Positions 34,595 through 45,735 of a stretch of 64,000 nt of DNA are shown here, in pieces. Origin of the DNA: Cololabis saira (taxonomy: Eukaryota > Chordata > Actinopteri > Beloniformes > Belonidae); contig NC_084609.1 in the NCBI RefSeq assembly GCF_033807715.1, positions 33,809,350-33,873,349 on the forward strand, read 5' to 3'. The notes beneath the pieces are model-generated. The model saw only the letters and a list, made by a program, of their open reading frames with translations. It had not been told where the DNA came from and ran no database searches. The number at the start of each line of letters is the position of its first letter. The stretch's first letter is position 1. A program made the translations under genes and the position numbers.

Positions 34595-35062
34595 GATTGG
34601 GCCGGAGCTTCGGGAGCTGCGTGCTGGCCTGTCCCCATCCCCGGTCATCCCGTTGCTGCTTCCACCTGCCTGCTGTGTGCTGCTGACGTCCCCGACCCCC
34701 CAGTCTGGCCCTCGGCAGGAGGGTCCCCCCTTATGATCCAGGTCCTGGTCCAGGTTTCTACCCCCTTATGATCCTGGTCCTGGTCCAGGTTTCTTCCCCC
34801 TTATGATCCAGGTCCTGGTCCAGGTTTCTACCCCCTTATGATCCTGGTCCTGGTCCAGGTTTCTTCCTCCTAAAGGGGAGATTTTCCTGCCACCGTTTGG
34901 CTTAAGGTTTTTCTCCCACTAGGAGAGTTTTTACCTGCCATTGTTTATGTAATAATTGCTCAGGGGTTTATGTTCATGTTCTGGGTTTCTGGAAAGCGTC
35001 TAGAGACAACATCTGTTGTATTAGATGCTATATTAAAATTGAATTTAATTGAATTGAACTCT
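34595..35062 (+). mobile_element. L2 LINE 3' UTR, copy 5, with 73-bp duplicated block
   Basis: It starts GGGCCGGAGCTTCGGGAGCT and ends with the TTGAATTTAATTGAATTGAA tail. At 34727-34868 the segment CCCTTATGATCCWGGTCCTG plus GTCCAGGTTTCT is present four times in a two-type alternation (TCCAGG/TCCTGG and TTCTACC/TTCTTCC), so a two-unit block of about 73 bp was duplicated. Confidence 0.85.
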
Positions 35063-35139
35063 GTGTTGTTTTGCACTGGAAAGAGCTACCAAATAAAAGT
35101 ACTGTGATGATTTTCTGCACGGTAACTGAACCTCTATTA

Positions 35140-35363
35140 CAGTGGTCCTCACTCCTGGTCCTCGAGAGCCGCTGTCCTGCATGTTTTAGATGTTTCCCTG
35201 CTCCAGTATACCCTGATACAGATGACTGTGTCACCAACAGAACTGTGCAGACCTGGAGGAAACATTGGTGATGACCACTAATTAGAATCAGGTGTGTTGA
35301 TGCAGGGAAACATCAGAAACATACAGGACAGCAGCTCTCGGGGACCAGGAGTGAGGACCACTG
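35140..35363. mobile_element. hAT MITE (CAGTGGTCCTC ends)
   Basis: Ends CAGTGGTCCTCACTCCTGG and the inverse, flanked by the perfect 8-bp duplication CTCTATTA (35132-35139 and 35364-35371). 224 bp, non-coding. It sits 80 bp downstream of the L2 tail. Confidence 0.88.
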
Positions 35364-35371
35364 CTCTATTA

Positions 35372-37110
35372 CATCAAAAAATGAATGATGCACAACTGTG
35401 AGAAAAGTGACTGACTCATGAGCCCCCACCCTCTTTTTTTCTCTGTCCAGTTTTATTCTTTTTTTATTTCTATCTACTTTATGCAGGCTTGCATGACTGT
35501 AATAAGTGAGTAAGTGGAAGGCTGAGGGATGAGGTTCCCAGCTGGGCTCTCTTAGTTCTTGCTTCAGCTCTGGCAGCTCTATTTTTGGATGTCGTTGCAG
35601 TAACCACTCTTGAAATTATAATGCTTTATATTAGATTCAAGATAGCCAAGTGAAAATAGCTAACTTGCAGTGACTGAATTAAGCCTTGCTTTAGAAAATC
35701 TATAGTTGATGTAACATTTGTCATTTGCCCTGTGTTTTTTTTATAGACACTCTGCTCAAATTTGATCAGTCAAGAGGCATTGTGGAACACATTCACCAAG
35801 GCCCAATCGCTCAAAAGGTGTAATCTGGATAAAAATGTCCAAATTTAGTTAACTTTAGTGAAAATGTTTCTGTATTTTTGCAGAAATACAATTTCTGCAC
35901 TGTTTGTCTTTGTTTTTACTAATTTGGGCCTCAATTGTAACCGAAAAAAGACCTCAAAAATGATCAGTGGATTACCAAAGAACATATGCAAAAATTTGAA
36001 TTTTCAAATGATTGAACCTTTATTTACTGTGAACACTTTCAACATTTTTAATTCATAGCCTTTTTTTATTTACCATACATATCACACTTGACTGTATTTT
36101 TATTTTCTTTGTGATTTTGATGTATAAAATGTATGAAATAAAAAGCATCATAAAGAAACTCATGAAAGCAGCGCATGAAAATACATTTGTGTGTACTACT
36201 TGATACAAATTGTAAAAGAAGTGGGAATAAAATGCAGTTTTTCATTCTCTTAACTCTTAACCGTTAACATAACTCTGTTTTTTCAGTTAGTTCTCTTTCT
36301 GAGGTTTTACTTAATGCTTCCTCATCTAGCCTTTTCTGGCACCAGGAAAATCCCTGTATTTTGATACTTTGGATCAAAATGAATTTTACTCAAAGGTTCT
36401 AAGCACCAGAAAGTGGGTCTTAAATCCCCCCTGCAACGTCAAAAAAAAAGAAAAAGAAAATATAGACTTTAGGTTTAATCCTTTTGATTCTATTTAATAG
36501 GATTAAGGCTGCCAGATTTCTCTTGAACAACCGGGCCAAGGTGTAAACATCTGCTACTTACTGAGCACTTTTGATTGGATTGCACTACAATACAGACCTA
36601 TATCCACAACTGGCACCTAAAAAAACATAACCATATATTCATCTTGCCCAAGATGAGATCAACTTTTCTGGAAATAGAGACATCTGGGACTGTAGAAATG
36701 TGTATTGTGATCAGACAAATCAATATTCTAGACATTTCTTGGAAGTAATGGGTATGACATGTACTGAAACAAAGCCAAAAAGGACTTTCCAGACTGTTGG
36801 CAAAAGGTCCAAAAGAGTGGGATTTGATTGTATGGGGTTGTTCTCATCAAAGTTAATTTCTAAGATGGCGGTATTCTGTTATGGCAGCGCAAAAGGATAA
36901 TGAGATTTTAGGAAAACATATAGTGCCTTCAAGATTATATCTTGCAGAGGACATCAATACATGTTTTTATGTCACACTGGCATAGATGAGGAAGAACACG
37001 AGTACTTGACTAGCCTCCAAAGACGTGAAAATATTGATGCTGCACTGTTTCACTCTTTAAGTCATGTTAACAGGAAGAATGTTACAAAATAACATTTGAA
37101 ATGCTTCATG
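35372..37110. other. Unassigned intergenic stretch
   Basis: No exon recognised. A CAAG/AAAG-rich segment near 36430-36470 and an imperfect direct similarity of 37040-37100 to 38520-38590 (GTCATGTTAACAGGAAGAAT) were seen. Confidence 0.5.
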
Positions 37111-37198
37111 TTTTCATTTTTTCAAAGCAGCATCAGTGTTGTATCTCCAGTCCAGTCTGCTGTTCAGGTGAACAACAAAATATTTATTCTCCTGCACC
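37111..37198 (-). pseudogene. Rex/CR1-type LINE RT fragment, part 1 (split by insertion)
   Basis: Minus-strand reading gives VQENKYFVVHLNSRLDWRYN then TDAALKK, the region after the reverse-transcriptase palm seen also at 40330-40764. It continues at 38437-38520 on the other side of the hAT-like element. Confidence 0.75.
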
Positions 37199-37240
37199 CA
37201 GTACTCAAGTTGAGGGGGGATGAGGCGGGATGAGGGGAAA

Positions 37241-37470
37241 TGGCATCCCCCCCTGAAATAAAAACGGTCCAAATCATCCCCCCTGAAATAAAAACAGTCC
37301 AAATCATCCCCCCTGAAATAAAAACAGTCCAAATCATCCCCCCTGAAATAAAAACAGTCCAAATCATCCCCCCCTGAAATAAAAACAGTCCAAATCATCC
37401 CCCCTGAAATAAAAACAGTCCAAATCATCCCCCCTGAAATAAAAACGGTCCAAATCATCCCCCCTGTAAA
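37241..37470. repeat. 30-bp tandem array, 7 copies
   Basis: Unit CCCCTGAAATAAAAACAGTC plus CAAATCAT. The outer units carry ACGGTC and the inner ones ACAGTC. Confidence 0.95.
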
Positions 37471-37943
37471 ACTGCCATCCCCCCTTTCCATCCCTTATGT
37501 CATTTCATCAATGAATGTGGTTTTACTGCTATTTCAACATTTAGAGTCATCGCCAGAAAAATAACGTATTTGACAATTTTCACCTGTTTCAAGTAAATTT
37601 TCACTAGAAATAAGTAGAAAAATCTGCCAGTGGGACAAGATTTATCTTCTTATTACGAGCAAAAAAATCTTGTCCCACTGGCAGATTTTTCTACTTATTT
37701 CAAGTGAAAATCTACTTGAAACAGGTGAAAATTGTTGTTTTTTTCCAGTGATGAGTCTTGTTTTAAGTGTAATGAGATTTTTTTACTAAAATGAGACATT
37801 TTAACTAGAAATAAGACAGATATTCTTGTTAAGATTGTGAGTTTTTGCAGTGATCCATGTTACTTATCCTGTGAAGGACAGAGTCATATTGATAAGTTCA
37901 GAAAAGTGTTTTTTATTGTTGTGTTTTGATGTATTTGATGTAA

Positions 37944-38227
37944 ATGGTAAATGGTAAATGGCTTACACTTATATAGCGCTTTCCAGCTGTACTCCTACAG
38001 CCCCAAAGCGCTTTACACTGCAAACATTCACCCACACACTCACACATTCACACACCGGTTGTCGGCGGAGCTGCCATACAACGGCGCTGGCCTGACTACC
38101 GGGAGCAACCGGGGGATTCAGTGTCTTGCCCAAGGACACTTTGGTGGACACAGGAGGAACTAGGGTTCGAACCACTGACCTTCAGGTTCATGGGCGAACG
38201 CTCTGCCAACTGAGCCACCTTCCCACC
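37944..38227 (-). mobile_element. tRNA-headed SINE (minus orientation)
   Basis: On the minus strand the head reads GGTGGCTCAGTTGGCAGAGC (A-box region) and GTCAGTGGTTCGAACCCTAG (B box GGTTCGAACCC at 38163-38173), an RNA polymerase III internal promoter. The body contains AAGCGCTTTGGGGCTG and the tail is repeats of CATTTAC. ATGTAA flanks both sides (37938-37943 and 38228-38233). The uninterrupted site is visible in the copy at 5989-6838. Confidence 0.85.
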
Positions 38228-38436
38228 ATGTAAGCCCAGTGGATATTTAAAGCTTACAGAAGGCTGCATTTAACTGCTGCTATGTCATTCCTGCAGTATT
38301 TCTGCAGGTGTTTTGGTCACTGCTATTATTTGTAATATATTATATTATTTGTAATCAGCACAAATTATCTGTCCCCATATGATCAAATCCACCACCCCCC
38401 CTGATTTATTTTTACAACTCGAGTACTGCCTGCACC

Positions 38437-38520
38437 ACCTTAACCTTTTCCCCCATAATGGAGAAATTATACAACTTAATCCTGGTTCTCTTAAAATCTC
38501 CTTTGTTTTGTGCGGCATTG
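38437..38520 (-). pseudogene. Rex/CR1-type LINE RT fragment, part 2
   Basis: Continues 37111-37190 after the 8-bp duplication: ACCTTAACCTTTTCCCCCAT and CTTAATCCTGGTTCTCTTAA match 40598-40655. Confidence 0.7.
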
Positions 38521-39565
38521 TTTGACTCTTTAAGTCATGTTAACAGGAAGAATGTAAGAAAATAACATTTGAAATGCTTCATGTTTTCACTTTTTCAATG
38601 CTTGAATGTCTTGGAGTTGTTGGAAAGTGGAATGGCAACATTGCTAATTGATGAAAGGTTATTAAATTAACTTTGTAATGTGATGAAGGCCAGAAATTCA
38701 AAATTGTATCTATGTTGGATATATATACAGTATATGGATGCATTCTTAAGTAGTGTTTTATTCCAACAATTGCACATTTTCTGTTTTTCCCACTCTTGTC
38801 CTGGACATACTAAACATTTATCATCTCACAAATAAGGCTTTTAGCGTCATTCTTTCCAGAAAAACGGGTATTCTCATTCAAATCAGATGAATCTAGATGC
38901 AAAGGCCAAATGACTCTACTACCACTTAATGTCTGTAGTTTTAAGAATAATGTTTTTTTCCATAATGGCACTGAGTAATATGGACTAAATTAGGGTTCAA
39001 CTTTTCTTTAAAAAAATTATTCAATGTAAAAAAACTTTGAGCTGAAACATAGTGATTGATAAGTGCTACGTGAGAGTGTGATGAACTATTCTGTTCCTAC
39101 CTAGCGATGTTTTTAACCATATTCCACCACACGTGTGATTATTAGAAGAGTCTAATCATAGATATTTACACACAAATGATTGGATCTGAGCTTTGAGGTT
39201 TATTCACCTTGAAAAATTAGTACCAGTCCAACGCTTTGCAGAATATACACTTACATTGCACAGAAGTGTGAATATATATTGAAGGCTGGAGTGACAGGAA
39301 ACTTGATTTAAATATTGACTGAGAAAAATTCAGTAACATTTAAGGAATTCTCGAGTGATTTCTTTCAGGCCACAAATATGTGATATTTAAAATCTTGTTA
39401 AATTGTTCAAGACTGAATTATGTGAGAAGTCTTACAATTGATCCCAGTAATAGACGACATGATTTAACTTATGACTCATTCACTCAGATTGACAAGCATG
39501 GCTTAGGGTTAGCACTGGTATCGTCAGTAGAAGCAGGGCCGGATGGAGAGAGCAGTCCAGGGCAG
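38521..39565 (-). other. Downstream region of sult4a1, with candidate poly(A) signal
   Basis: No repeat was recognised. On the minus strand AATAAA occurs at 39199-39204, about 360 bp past the sult4a1 stop codon, and is a plausible but unproven polyadenylation signal. Confidence 0.45.
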
Positions 39566-39678
39566 TCACAGGCAGAAGTCAAACGTTAGGTCGGACTTGC
39601 CCATCTTCTGTCTGTATGCTGCATCAAATTTGTCATTCATGGCTACTGTGAAGACATCTTTCCACAGACCCACACGAC
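39566..39678 (-). CDS. sult4a1: sult4a1 terminal coding exon
   Basis: On the minus strand, after TCTCTCTGCAG, it encodes RVGLWKDVFTVAMNDKFDAA then YRQKMGKSDLTFDFCL and stop TGA (39566-39568). It ends exactly as vertebrate SULT4A1 does (LTFDFxL). The PAPS-binding region reads RGRVGLWKD rather than RKGxxGDWKN of active SULTs, as is typical of SULT4A1. The dimerisation motif KxxxTVxxxE appears as KDVFTVAMND, with Asp for Glu at the last position. 113 nt; the first two bases complete the glycine codon begun in the preceding exon. Confidence 0.96.
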
Positions 39679-39851
39679 CTGCAGAGAGAGAACCAAAAGT
39701 TAGGGTTTGCACAGACGGAGTTTTTCTGAAAAGTGTTTTTTTTTTTCATAAAGAAAACATCACATTTTATTTGACTTGATCCACCAGCAGAGGAAATGCA
39801 ACTTGCCACGGCAGCAACTTAACTCACCTGCTACACTGATACAAATATTGT

Positions 39852-40160
39852 GATTGATCTACTTACAAAAAATAAGGCATGACTTTTTGCATGAGATTAT
39901 TATGTAGATCAAGAAAAACTAGTCTTTGTTTAAACTACTTAATTTTTTGTATGTAAATAATACATTTTACAAGTACAGTCAACTTAATTGTGTTAAGTTT
40001 ACTTTATTTATCAAAATTAAGTTGACTTTACTTGCAAATGAATTTTGTACATACTAAAAATTAAGTAGTTTATAGAAAGACTAGTATATATTGATCTGCA
40101 TAAAAATCTATATTAAAATCTCATGCGAAAAAGTCGCCTTAATTTTTCATTAAAGTAGAT
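39852..40160. mobile_element. Palindromic MITE
   Basis: The left arm from TTGATCTACTTACAAAAAAT is mirrored by the right arm ending TTAAAGTAGATCAA. Inner matches include ACTAGTCTTTG/... and AACTTAATT/AATTAAGTT. Target duplication unclear. Non-coding. Confidence 0.7.
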
Positions 40161-40329
40161 CAAGCAAGATATGTTTTACTGTGGTGTTCTACTTAAACAA
40201 ATAAAGCATGTTTCATCTGCATGTTGATCAATCTGCCCAATAGATTAAAATTGTTAAAGGAAAATGCAACCAATGCTGATTAAGTTCAATGGAACTGAAC
40301 AAAATCTTTTTGCAAAATTAACTGATTCC

Positions 40330-40764
40330 TTATGTTAAAAAAACAAATGGAAAAAGGTATGCATGTGAACTTCCTAATGATTTCAATAAAGAGACTTGGT
40401 CACCAAATTTAAAATCCAAATCCTGTGAAAATGTAATCCAGTAGATGATACTCAACATCTTGCTGGAAACACTGAAGGACCTAATCGTCTTTAAGTAGAG
40501 TCTGCTCTGTTGTTTCTTAGTAACAGCATCAGTCTTGCATCTCCAGTCCTGTCTGTTGTCCAGGTGAACACCAAAATATTTATTCTCCTGCCCCACCTTA
40601 ACTTTTTCCCCCATACTGGAGAAACTACAGAACTTAATCCTGGTTCTCATAAAATCCACAAATAAAATTAAATCTCCTCTCGTCTTGTTGACATTCAAGC
40701 TGAGATGATTATTCCCACACCATGCCACAAAATGGCAAGAAGCTGCAAAACAGTTCTTTTTCAA
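40330..40764 (-). pseudogene. Rex/CR1-type LINE RT fragment
   Basis: The minus-strand frame (144 codons) contains FVAWCGNNHLSLNVNKTRGD, GQENKYFGVHLDNRQDWRCK and SFSVSSKMLSIIY, which are the post-palm and thumb regions of Rex/CR1-type reverse transcriptase. The catalytic FADD part is absent and the end is scrambled. It is antisense to nothing known and co-directional with sult4a1. A second, interrupted copy lies at 37111-38520. Confidence 0.8.
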
Positions 40765-41232
40765 GGGTTTTAGCTCCCCAGCCCCAGTTTAAGCCTAACA
40801 GGGTAGTATAAGACCCTGGAATGACCTGGAGTTATTTTAATAGATATATTTATTGAGGGCAATAAGAGAAAAAAAAAAAGATTTACAATAATAGAAATAT
40901 CAATATTTTCCTCTTTAACTTTTCAAAACATTAAATAAAAATAAATATTAATAAGAAACAAAGAAAAAATAAATTAATTAATTAAAAACAACACACCACT
41001 CTCCCTTTCAAATAAACAATCAAACTTGTTTCTTTATTAAAATATAAAATTAATTAATTTATACATTTATCAATATGCCATACCATATGTCTTTGTTAAA
41101 GAGCATAATACGAAGTCTTTCAGCATAAAAGTACGTATTTTTAATGTGTGACAGCGTCCTGTATCATAACTAAATCTCTGCCGTTTGTAACAAACCAAAC
41201 CGTGTGAAAATCGGGTAAAAATTCAGGGAGTT

Positions 41233-41438
41233 GTGGGCCGCTCGGTGGCGCGGTGGGTTAAGCAGCGGCTCATATACTGAGGCTACAGTCCTCCTCCTGC
41301 AGCGGTCGCAGGTTCGAATCCCGGCCTGCGCACCTTTGCTGCATGTCATCCCTGATCTCTCTCTCTCTACCCCTTTCATATCTGCAGTTTGAATAAAGGG
41401 CCACTAGAACCCAAAAAAATCTTTAAAAAAAAATAAAA
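41233..41438 (+). mobile_element. tRNA-headed SINE (plus orientation)
   Basis: The head CTCGGTGGCGCGGTGGGTTA (A-box region) and GCAGGTTCGAATCCCGGCC (B box GGTTCGAATCC) mark a tRNA-derived polymerase III promoter. The body has TTTGCTGCATGTCATCC and a CT run, then AATAAAGGGCC and an A-rich tail. Flanking duplication AATTC[A/G]GGGAGTT (41220-41232 and 41439-41451) differs at one base. Confidence 0.9.
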
Positions 41439-42763
41439 AATTCGGGGAGTTCTGGATGATTGTAGTCGGGGATAAAACCCATCCAAGATGGTGGCCGCGC
41501 TGGATGTCAGCTCCAATAGGCAGCATCAGTGTATGAGGCGTCTACGTATATGTCTATACAGTCAGTACCCTGACACACACTGACACATTCACACGTTTAT
41601 GATCTGAAGTTTGTGCTTAATGTTTGCTTATGTAGCACATATAATCAGGCTACCATCAAGTGTGGGCTAGTGACAGGCTCGACTCAAGGAGCTGAATGAA
41701 GGACAGTTAAACACTGAGACCAAGGTTTGAATTTAACTACAGTATATTGTTAAAATGATTAAAACAAACATTACAAAAAGGACACAACATATAACATAGA
41801 AAAAAACTAAAGACAAAGGCCTTTCAAACAGTAACTAGATTAGAAATTTGAAATAGTATTTAGAGTTGTCAAATGAGTAGTGCACTTTAACTTCAGTTCT
41901 CAACCACAGTCAAAGTGAGTCAAGCCAAGCCAGGAAAGTCCAAGGCTTGAGGCTAATTGAGCTCTTGAACAAACGCTCAAATCCTTTCTGCAGGTATTCA
42001 AGTTTCAGGGTTTGCTCGACAACCAGTTAGATCAGGTCAAAGAAGTTCAGAACTTCCAATGAAGCCTGACCAATGCAGAATGAAGCACCGTACACCACAG
42101 CATAATCCTCAATGATTCACCTCCTCAGCTGTGGGAACTAGTGGAAATAGCTGAATTAGCATTGAAACACTAAATGATTTCAAATGCTGAAGTGGATCTG
42201 AGCTCACCTAGTCCAGGTGGTTTGCAGATTTCCTTCAAGGCTTGAGAGAAAATGTTTGGTGATGGTGGCAGCAACAGTGTCTGAGCAAATGAGTATGTTT
42301 GAAAAGTGACAAAAGCTTTGAGTTCAAACTTGTTCCTTGGACTTAACTGGATAGAGTAGATTATGGTAGTACTGTCTTAAAAAGCTCTCAAAATCACATA
42401 GAAGTTAATGGGTTTTTTTTACATGTACTCCCCTTATTAGGTTATTAGTCATAATAGCAATTGTCCATGTCCATAACTGATAACGAAGCTGAGAGTGGAC
42501 TTCAGTGTATCTGTCCATAAAGTATAAACAGAGAGCTTTGTAACTTCTACACAATCATAAAAATCAAGCAGGGGTTTATCTTTCGTCAGTGTTACCCTCA
42601 CTGTGACATAGTTTGTTACTGAAGCTTTAATTATTCTACCTTATTTTGTCATTTTATAGAGGTGAGATGTCACGTTAGATATTTTTCTCTCTTTTTTGCT
42701 AAGCTCTTGGAAAAGATTGACGAGAATCAAAGCACTCTTTGTGGGGCTATAGTTTGAGCATGT

Positions 42764-42910
42764 AAACTTGGCACAAAAAGTAAGGACATTTGTGTTTGGA
42801 AGATTATTTCTTTGTATTTCCAATGATGTAAGATTTATTGCCAAGAAGCATTCATACAAAAAAGAAATAATCTACCAAACACAAATGTCCTTACTGTTTG
42901 TGCCAAGTTT
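42764..42910. mobile_element. Short hairpin MITE
   Basis: Ends AAACTTGGCACAAAAAGTAA and the inverse TGTTTGTGCCAAGTTT. The two arms pair almost completely (AAGGACATTTGTGTTTGG with its complement), leaving a loop of about 45 bp. It lies just downstream of a sult4a1 coding exon. Confidence 0.75.
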
Positions 42911-42956
42911 CTATACAAGTACCTTCTTGCTGTCTTCTGTTCACCCTTTCACTCAC

Positions 42957-43095
42957 CCCTGCAGATGGACAGGGCCTCAGTATTGCAGCACTGCTCAATC
43001 AACTGGTTGCAGCTCTCCACCATGCCTTCCACTTGAGCTTTATCACAAGAAACACCTAGGAATCTGGCCAACTGCTCCACCATTGTCTGCAGATC
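42957..43095 (-). CDS. sult4a1: sult4a1 penultimate coding exon
   Basis: Minus strand: acceptor TTTCACTCCAG, donor GG/GTGAGT. It encodes DLQTMVEQLARFLGVSCDKA then QVEGMVESCNQLIEQCCNTE and ALSICR plus the first base of a glycine codon (139 nt). It matches the SULT4A1 segment MVEQLARFLGVSCDKAQ that in other SULTs covers helices around the PAPS and substrate pocket. Phase 0 start joins the exon at 54951, phase 1 end joins 39678. Confidence 0.96.
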
Positions 43096-43296
43096 CTGGA
43101 GTGAAAGAAAAAAGAGAGAGGCAAAGATTTTGTTTCGTTTTTTTGTATGCATACATATTATTGGTTAATACCAAGTTGGTAAAAACCTGAAGCATATATA
43201 TGCATTTGAATATATGACATAAATAATTGTTTTTAAATATATAAATACATATATAATATATATATATACATATATTATATTATACATGTATGTATG

Positions 43297-43379
<83 letters not shown>

Positions 43380-43394
43380 TTATATATATATATA
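43297..43394. repeat. (TA)n microsatellite
   Basis: About 45 TA dinucleotides with one short interruption (AAATT), directly before the TTAGGGCTGTCAA start of a hAT fragment. Confidence 0.97.
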
Positions 43395-43395
43395 T

Positions 43396-43614
43396 TAGGG
43401 CTGTCAATTTCTGGCGGTCAACGGCACCCGTAGTTTGAGGAAAAGTCTGGTGAACTACTGCAAATTTTTTTGAAAAGCGAGGAAAGATGGAGAATGAAAA
43501 GAGACTTTTGAACGGCAAGTTCACTTTCAAAAAGATGCCATATGGTTCGCAGGACAAGACTGAAGTTATTTTCATGTACTGTCGATTTAAAATTAATTAC
43601 CATCGAAGTACGTC
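43396..43614 (+). pseudogene. BED-finger hAT transposase fragment, part 1
   Basis: After TTAGGGCTGTCAA, a hAT-type terminus, the plus-strand frame from 43487 reads [40 protein letters not shown] and T, the N-terminus and BED zinc finger of a hAT/ZBED-like transposase. The first zinc cysteine is Phe. The frame is broken by a LINE at 43615 and resumes at 45525 after an 11-bp duplication. BED fingers bind transposon DNA. Confidence 0.75.
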
Positions 43615-45524
43615 ACTCACTCTCACTCACTCATCTTCTCCCGCTTATCCGTTACCGGGTCGCGGGGGCAGCAGCCTCAGCAGGGATGCCCAGACTTCCC
43701 TCACCCCAGACACTTCCTCCAGCTCTTCCGGGGGGAGTCCGAGGCGTTCCCAGGCCAGCCGAGAGACATAGTCTCTCCAGCGTGTCCTGGGTCTTCCCCG
43801 GGGTCTCCTCCCGGTGGGACATGCCTGGAACACCTCCCTAGGGAGGCGTCCAGGAGGCATCCGGTACAGATGCCCAAGCCACCTCAGCTGACTCCTCTCA
43901 ATGTGGAGGAGTAGCGGCTCGACTCCGAGCTCCTCCCGGGTGACCGAACTCCTCACCCTATCTCTAAGGGAGCGTCCAGCCACCCTGCGGAGGAAACTCA
44001 TCTCGGCCGCTTGTATCCGCGATCTTGTCCTTTCGGTCACTACCCAAAGTTCATGACCATAGGTGAGGGTAGGGGCGTAGATTGACCGGTAAATCGAGAG
44101 CTTCGCCTTTCAACTCAGCTCCCTCTTTACCACGACGGTCCAGTACATCGACCGCATTACTGCGGACGCTGCACCGATCCGCCTGTCAATCTCACGCTCC
44201 ATTGTTCCCTCACTCGTGAACAAGATCCCGAGATACTTGAACTCCTCCACCTGAGGCAGGACTTCTCCACCCACCCGGAGAAGGCATGCCACCCTTTTCC
44301 GGTCGAGAACCATGGCCTCGGTCTTGGAGGTGCTGATTCTCATCCCTGCCGCGTCGCACTCGGTCGCAAACCGCCCCAGCACATGCTGGAGGTCCCGGTC
44401 TGATGAAGCCAACAGGACAACATCATCTGCAAAAAGCAGAGATGAAATCCTGAGGTCCCCAAACCGGATCCCCTCCGGCCCCTGGCTGCGCCTAGAAATC
44501 CTGTCCATAAAAATTATGAACAGGACCGGTGACAAAGGGCAGCCCTGCCGGAGTCCAACATGCACCGGGAACAAGTCTGACTTACTGCCGGCAATGCGAA
44601 CCAGACTCCTGCTTCGATCATACAGAGACCGGACAGCCCTTAGTAGAGGGCCCCGGACTCCATACTCACTCAGCACCCCCCACAGAATGGCACGAGGGAC
44701 ACGGTCAAATGCCTTCTCCAGATCCACAAAACACATGTAGACTGGTTGGGCAAATTCCCATGAACCCTCGAGCACCCTGCGGAGGGTATAGAGCTATTCC
44801 AGTGTTCCGCGACCGGGACGAAAACCGCATTGTTCCTCCTGAATCCGAGGTTCAACTATCGGCCGTAATCTCCTCTCCAGTACCCTGGCGTAGACTTTCC
44901 CCGGGAGGCTGAGAAGTGTGATCCCCCTGTAGTTGGAACACACTCTCCGGTCCCCCTTTTTAAACAGAGGGACCACCACCCCGGTTTGCCACCCCAGCGG
45001 TACTGTCCCCTTCCTCCATGCAATGTCGCAGAGGCGTGTCAGCCAAGACAGCCCTACGACATCCAGAGACTTGAGGTACTCAGGGCGAATCTCATCCACC
45101 CCCGGTGCCCGGCCACCGAGGAGCTTACGAACCACCTCGGTGACCTCGGCTTGGGTGATGGATGAGCACGCCTCCGAGCCCCAACCCTCTGCTTCCTCAG
45201 TGGAAGGCATGTCAGTCGGGTTAAGGAGATCCTCAAAGTATTCCTTCCACCGTCCGACAATGTCCCCAGTCGAGGTCAACAGCTCCCCACCAGCACCATA
45301 AATGGTGCCGGCAGAGTACTGCTTCCCCCTTCTGAGGCGCCGAACGGTCCTCCAGAATTTCCTCGAGGCCGACCGAAAGTCCTCCTCCATGGCCTCCCCG
45401 AACTCCTCCCAGACCCGAGTTTTTGCCTCCAAGACTGCCCGAGCCGCGGCCCGCTTGGCCTGCCGGTACCTATCTACTGCGTCAGGAGTCTCACCGGCCA
45501 ACATAGCCCGGTAGGACTCCTTGC
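43615..45524 (-). pseudogene. 5'-truncated LINE with near-complete reverse transcriptase
   Basis: Minus-strand coding in a single frame from about 45504 to 43645: VPLFKKGDRRVCSNYRGITL, EEQCGFRPGRGTL, FVDLEKAFDRVP, GLRQGCPLSPVLF, SLLFADDVVLLASS (catalytic xADD), then the thumb and a C-terminal domain ending LRLLPPRPGNG. Only two in-frame stops are seen: TAG after RGTLE, where a Gln codon is expected, and TGA after KRELS, where an Arg codon is expected. The endonuclease half is missing. The element is bounded by CGAAGTACGTC at 43604-43614 and 45525-45535. The 3' end ends in GAGTGAGT repeats. The clade looks RTE/Rex-like but was not fixed. It inserted into the BED finger of a hAT. Confidence 0.92.
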
Positions 45525-45735
45525 CGAAGTACGTCGAGTCTCAAATATCACTAGCAAGCCAAACACACGACCGATGCAGAGAACGCGCACACACACACCC
45601 CTCGTCAAAAGCAGACAACGCTGGATAGGAGAAGGGGATATTTTCCTCCATATGAGGTTAGACATAATTACATGGAAAATGTAACTGACCAATGCACTTC
45701 TTGTACAATGTTTGTGATGCATATGATTCATTGTT
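45525..45735 (+). pseudogene. BED-finger hAT transposase fragment, part 2
   Basis: After the second copy of the duplication the frame resumes as SSLKYH, stop, QAKHTTDAENAHTHTPRQKQ and TTLDRR, completing the H...H half of the BED finger. A TAG replaces the residue after SLKYH. About 190 further bases are readable before the frame is lost. Confidence 0.7.

Larger units (their letters stand above)
37199..38428 (+). mobile_element. Palindromic hAT-like element with SINE insertion
   Basis: Ends CAGTACTCAAGTTGAG and CAACTCGAGTACTG with the perfect duplication CCTGCACC (37191-37198 and 38429-38436). The 30-bp array near the left end has seven copies (37241-37470), against four at 5989. A SINE is inserted at 37944-38227. 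The rest is nearly identical to 5989-6838. Confidence 0.9.
39679..42956 (-). other. sult4a1 intron (last)
   Basis: GT...AG intron of 3,278 bp on the minus strand. It contains a palindromic MITE, a LINE fragment, a SINE and a small hairpin element. 41452-42763 has no recognised feature. Confidence 0.9.

Noticed and set aside
38163..38218. A functional tRNA gene
   Set aside because: A- and B-box are present but the sequence continues into a SINE body with flanking duplications and lacks a full cloverleaf and terminator.
41233..41310. A functional tRNA gene
   Set aside because: Same reason: it is a SINE head with a 13-bp target duplication.
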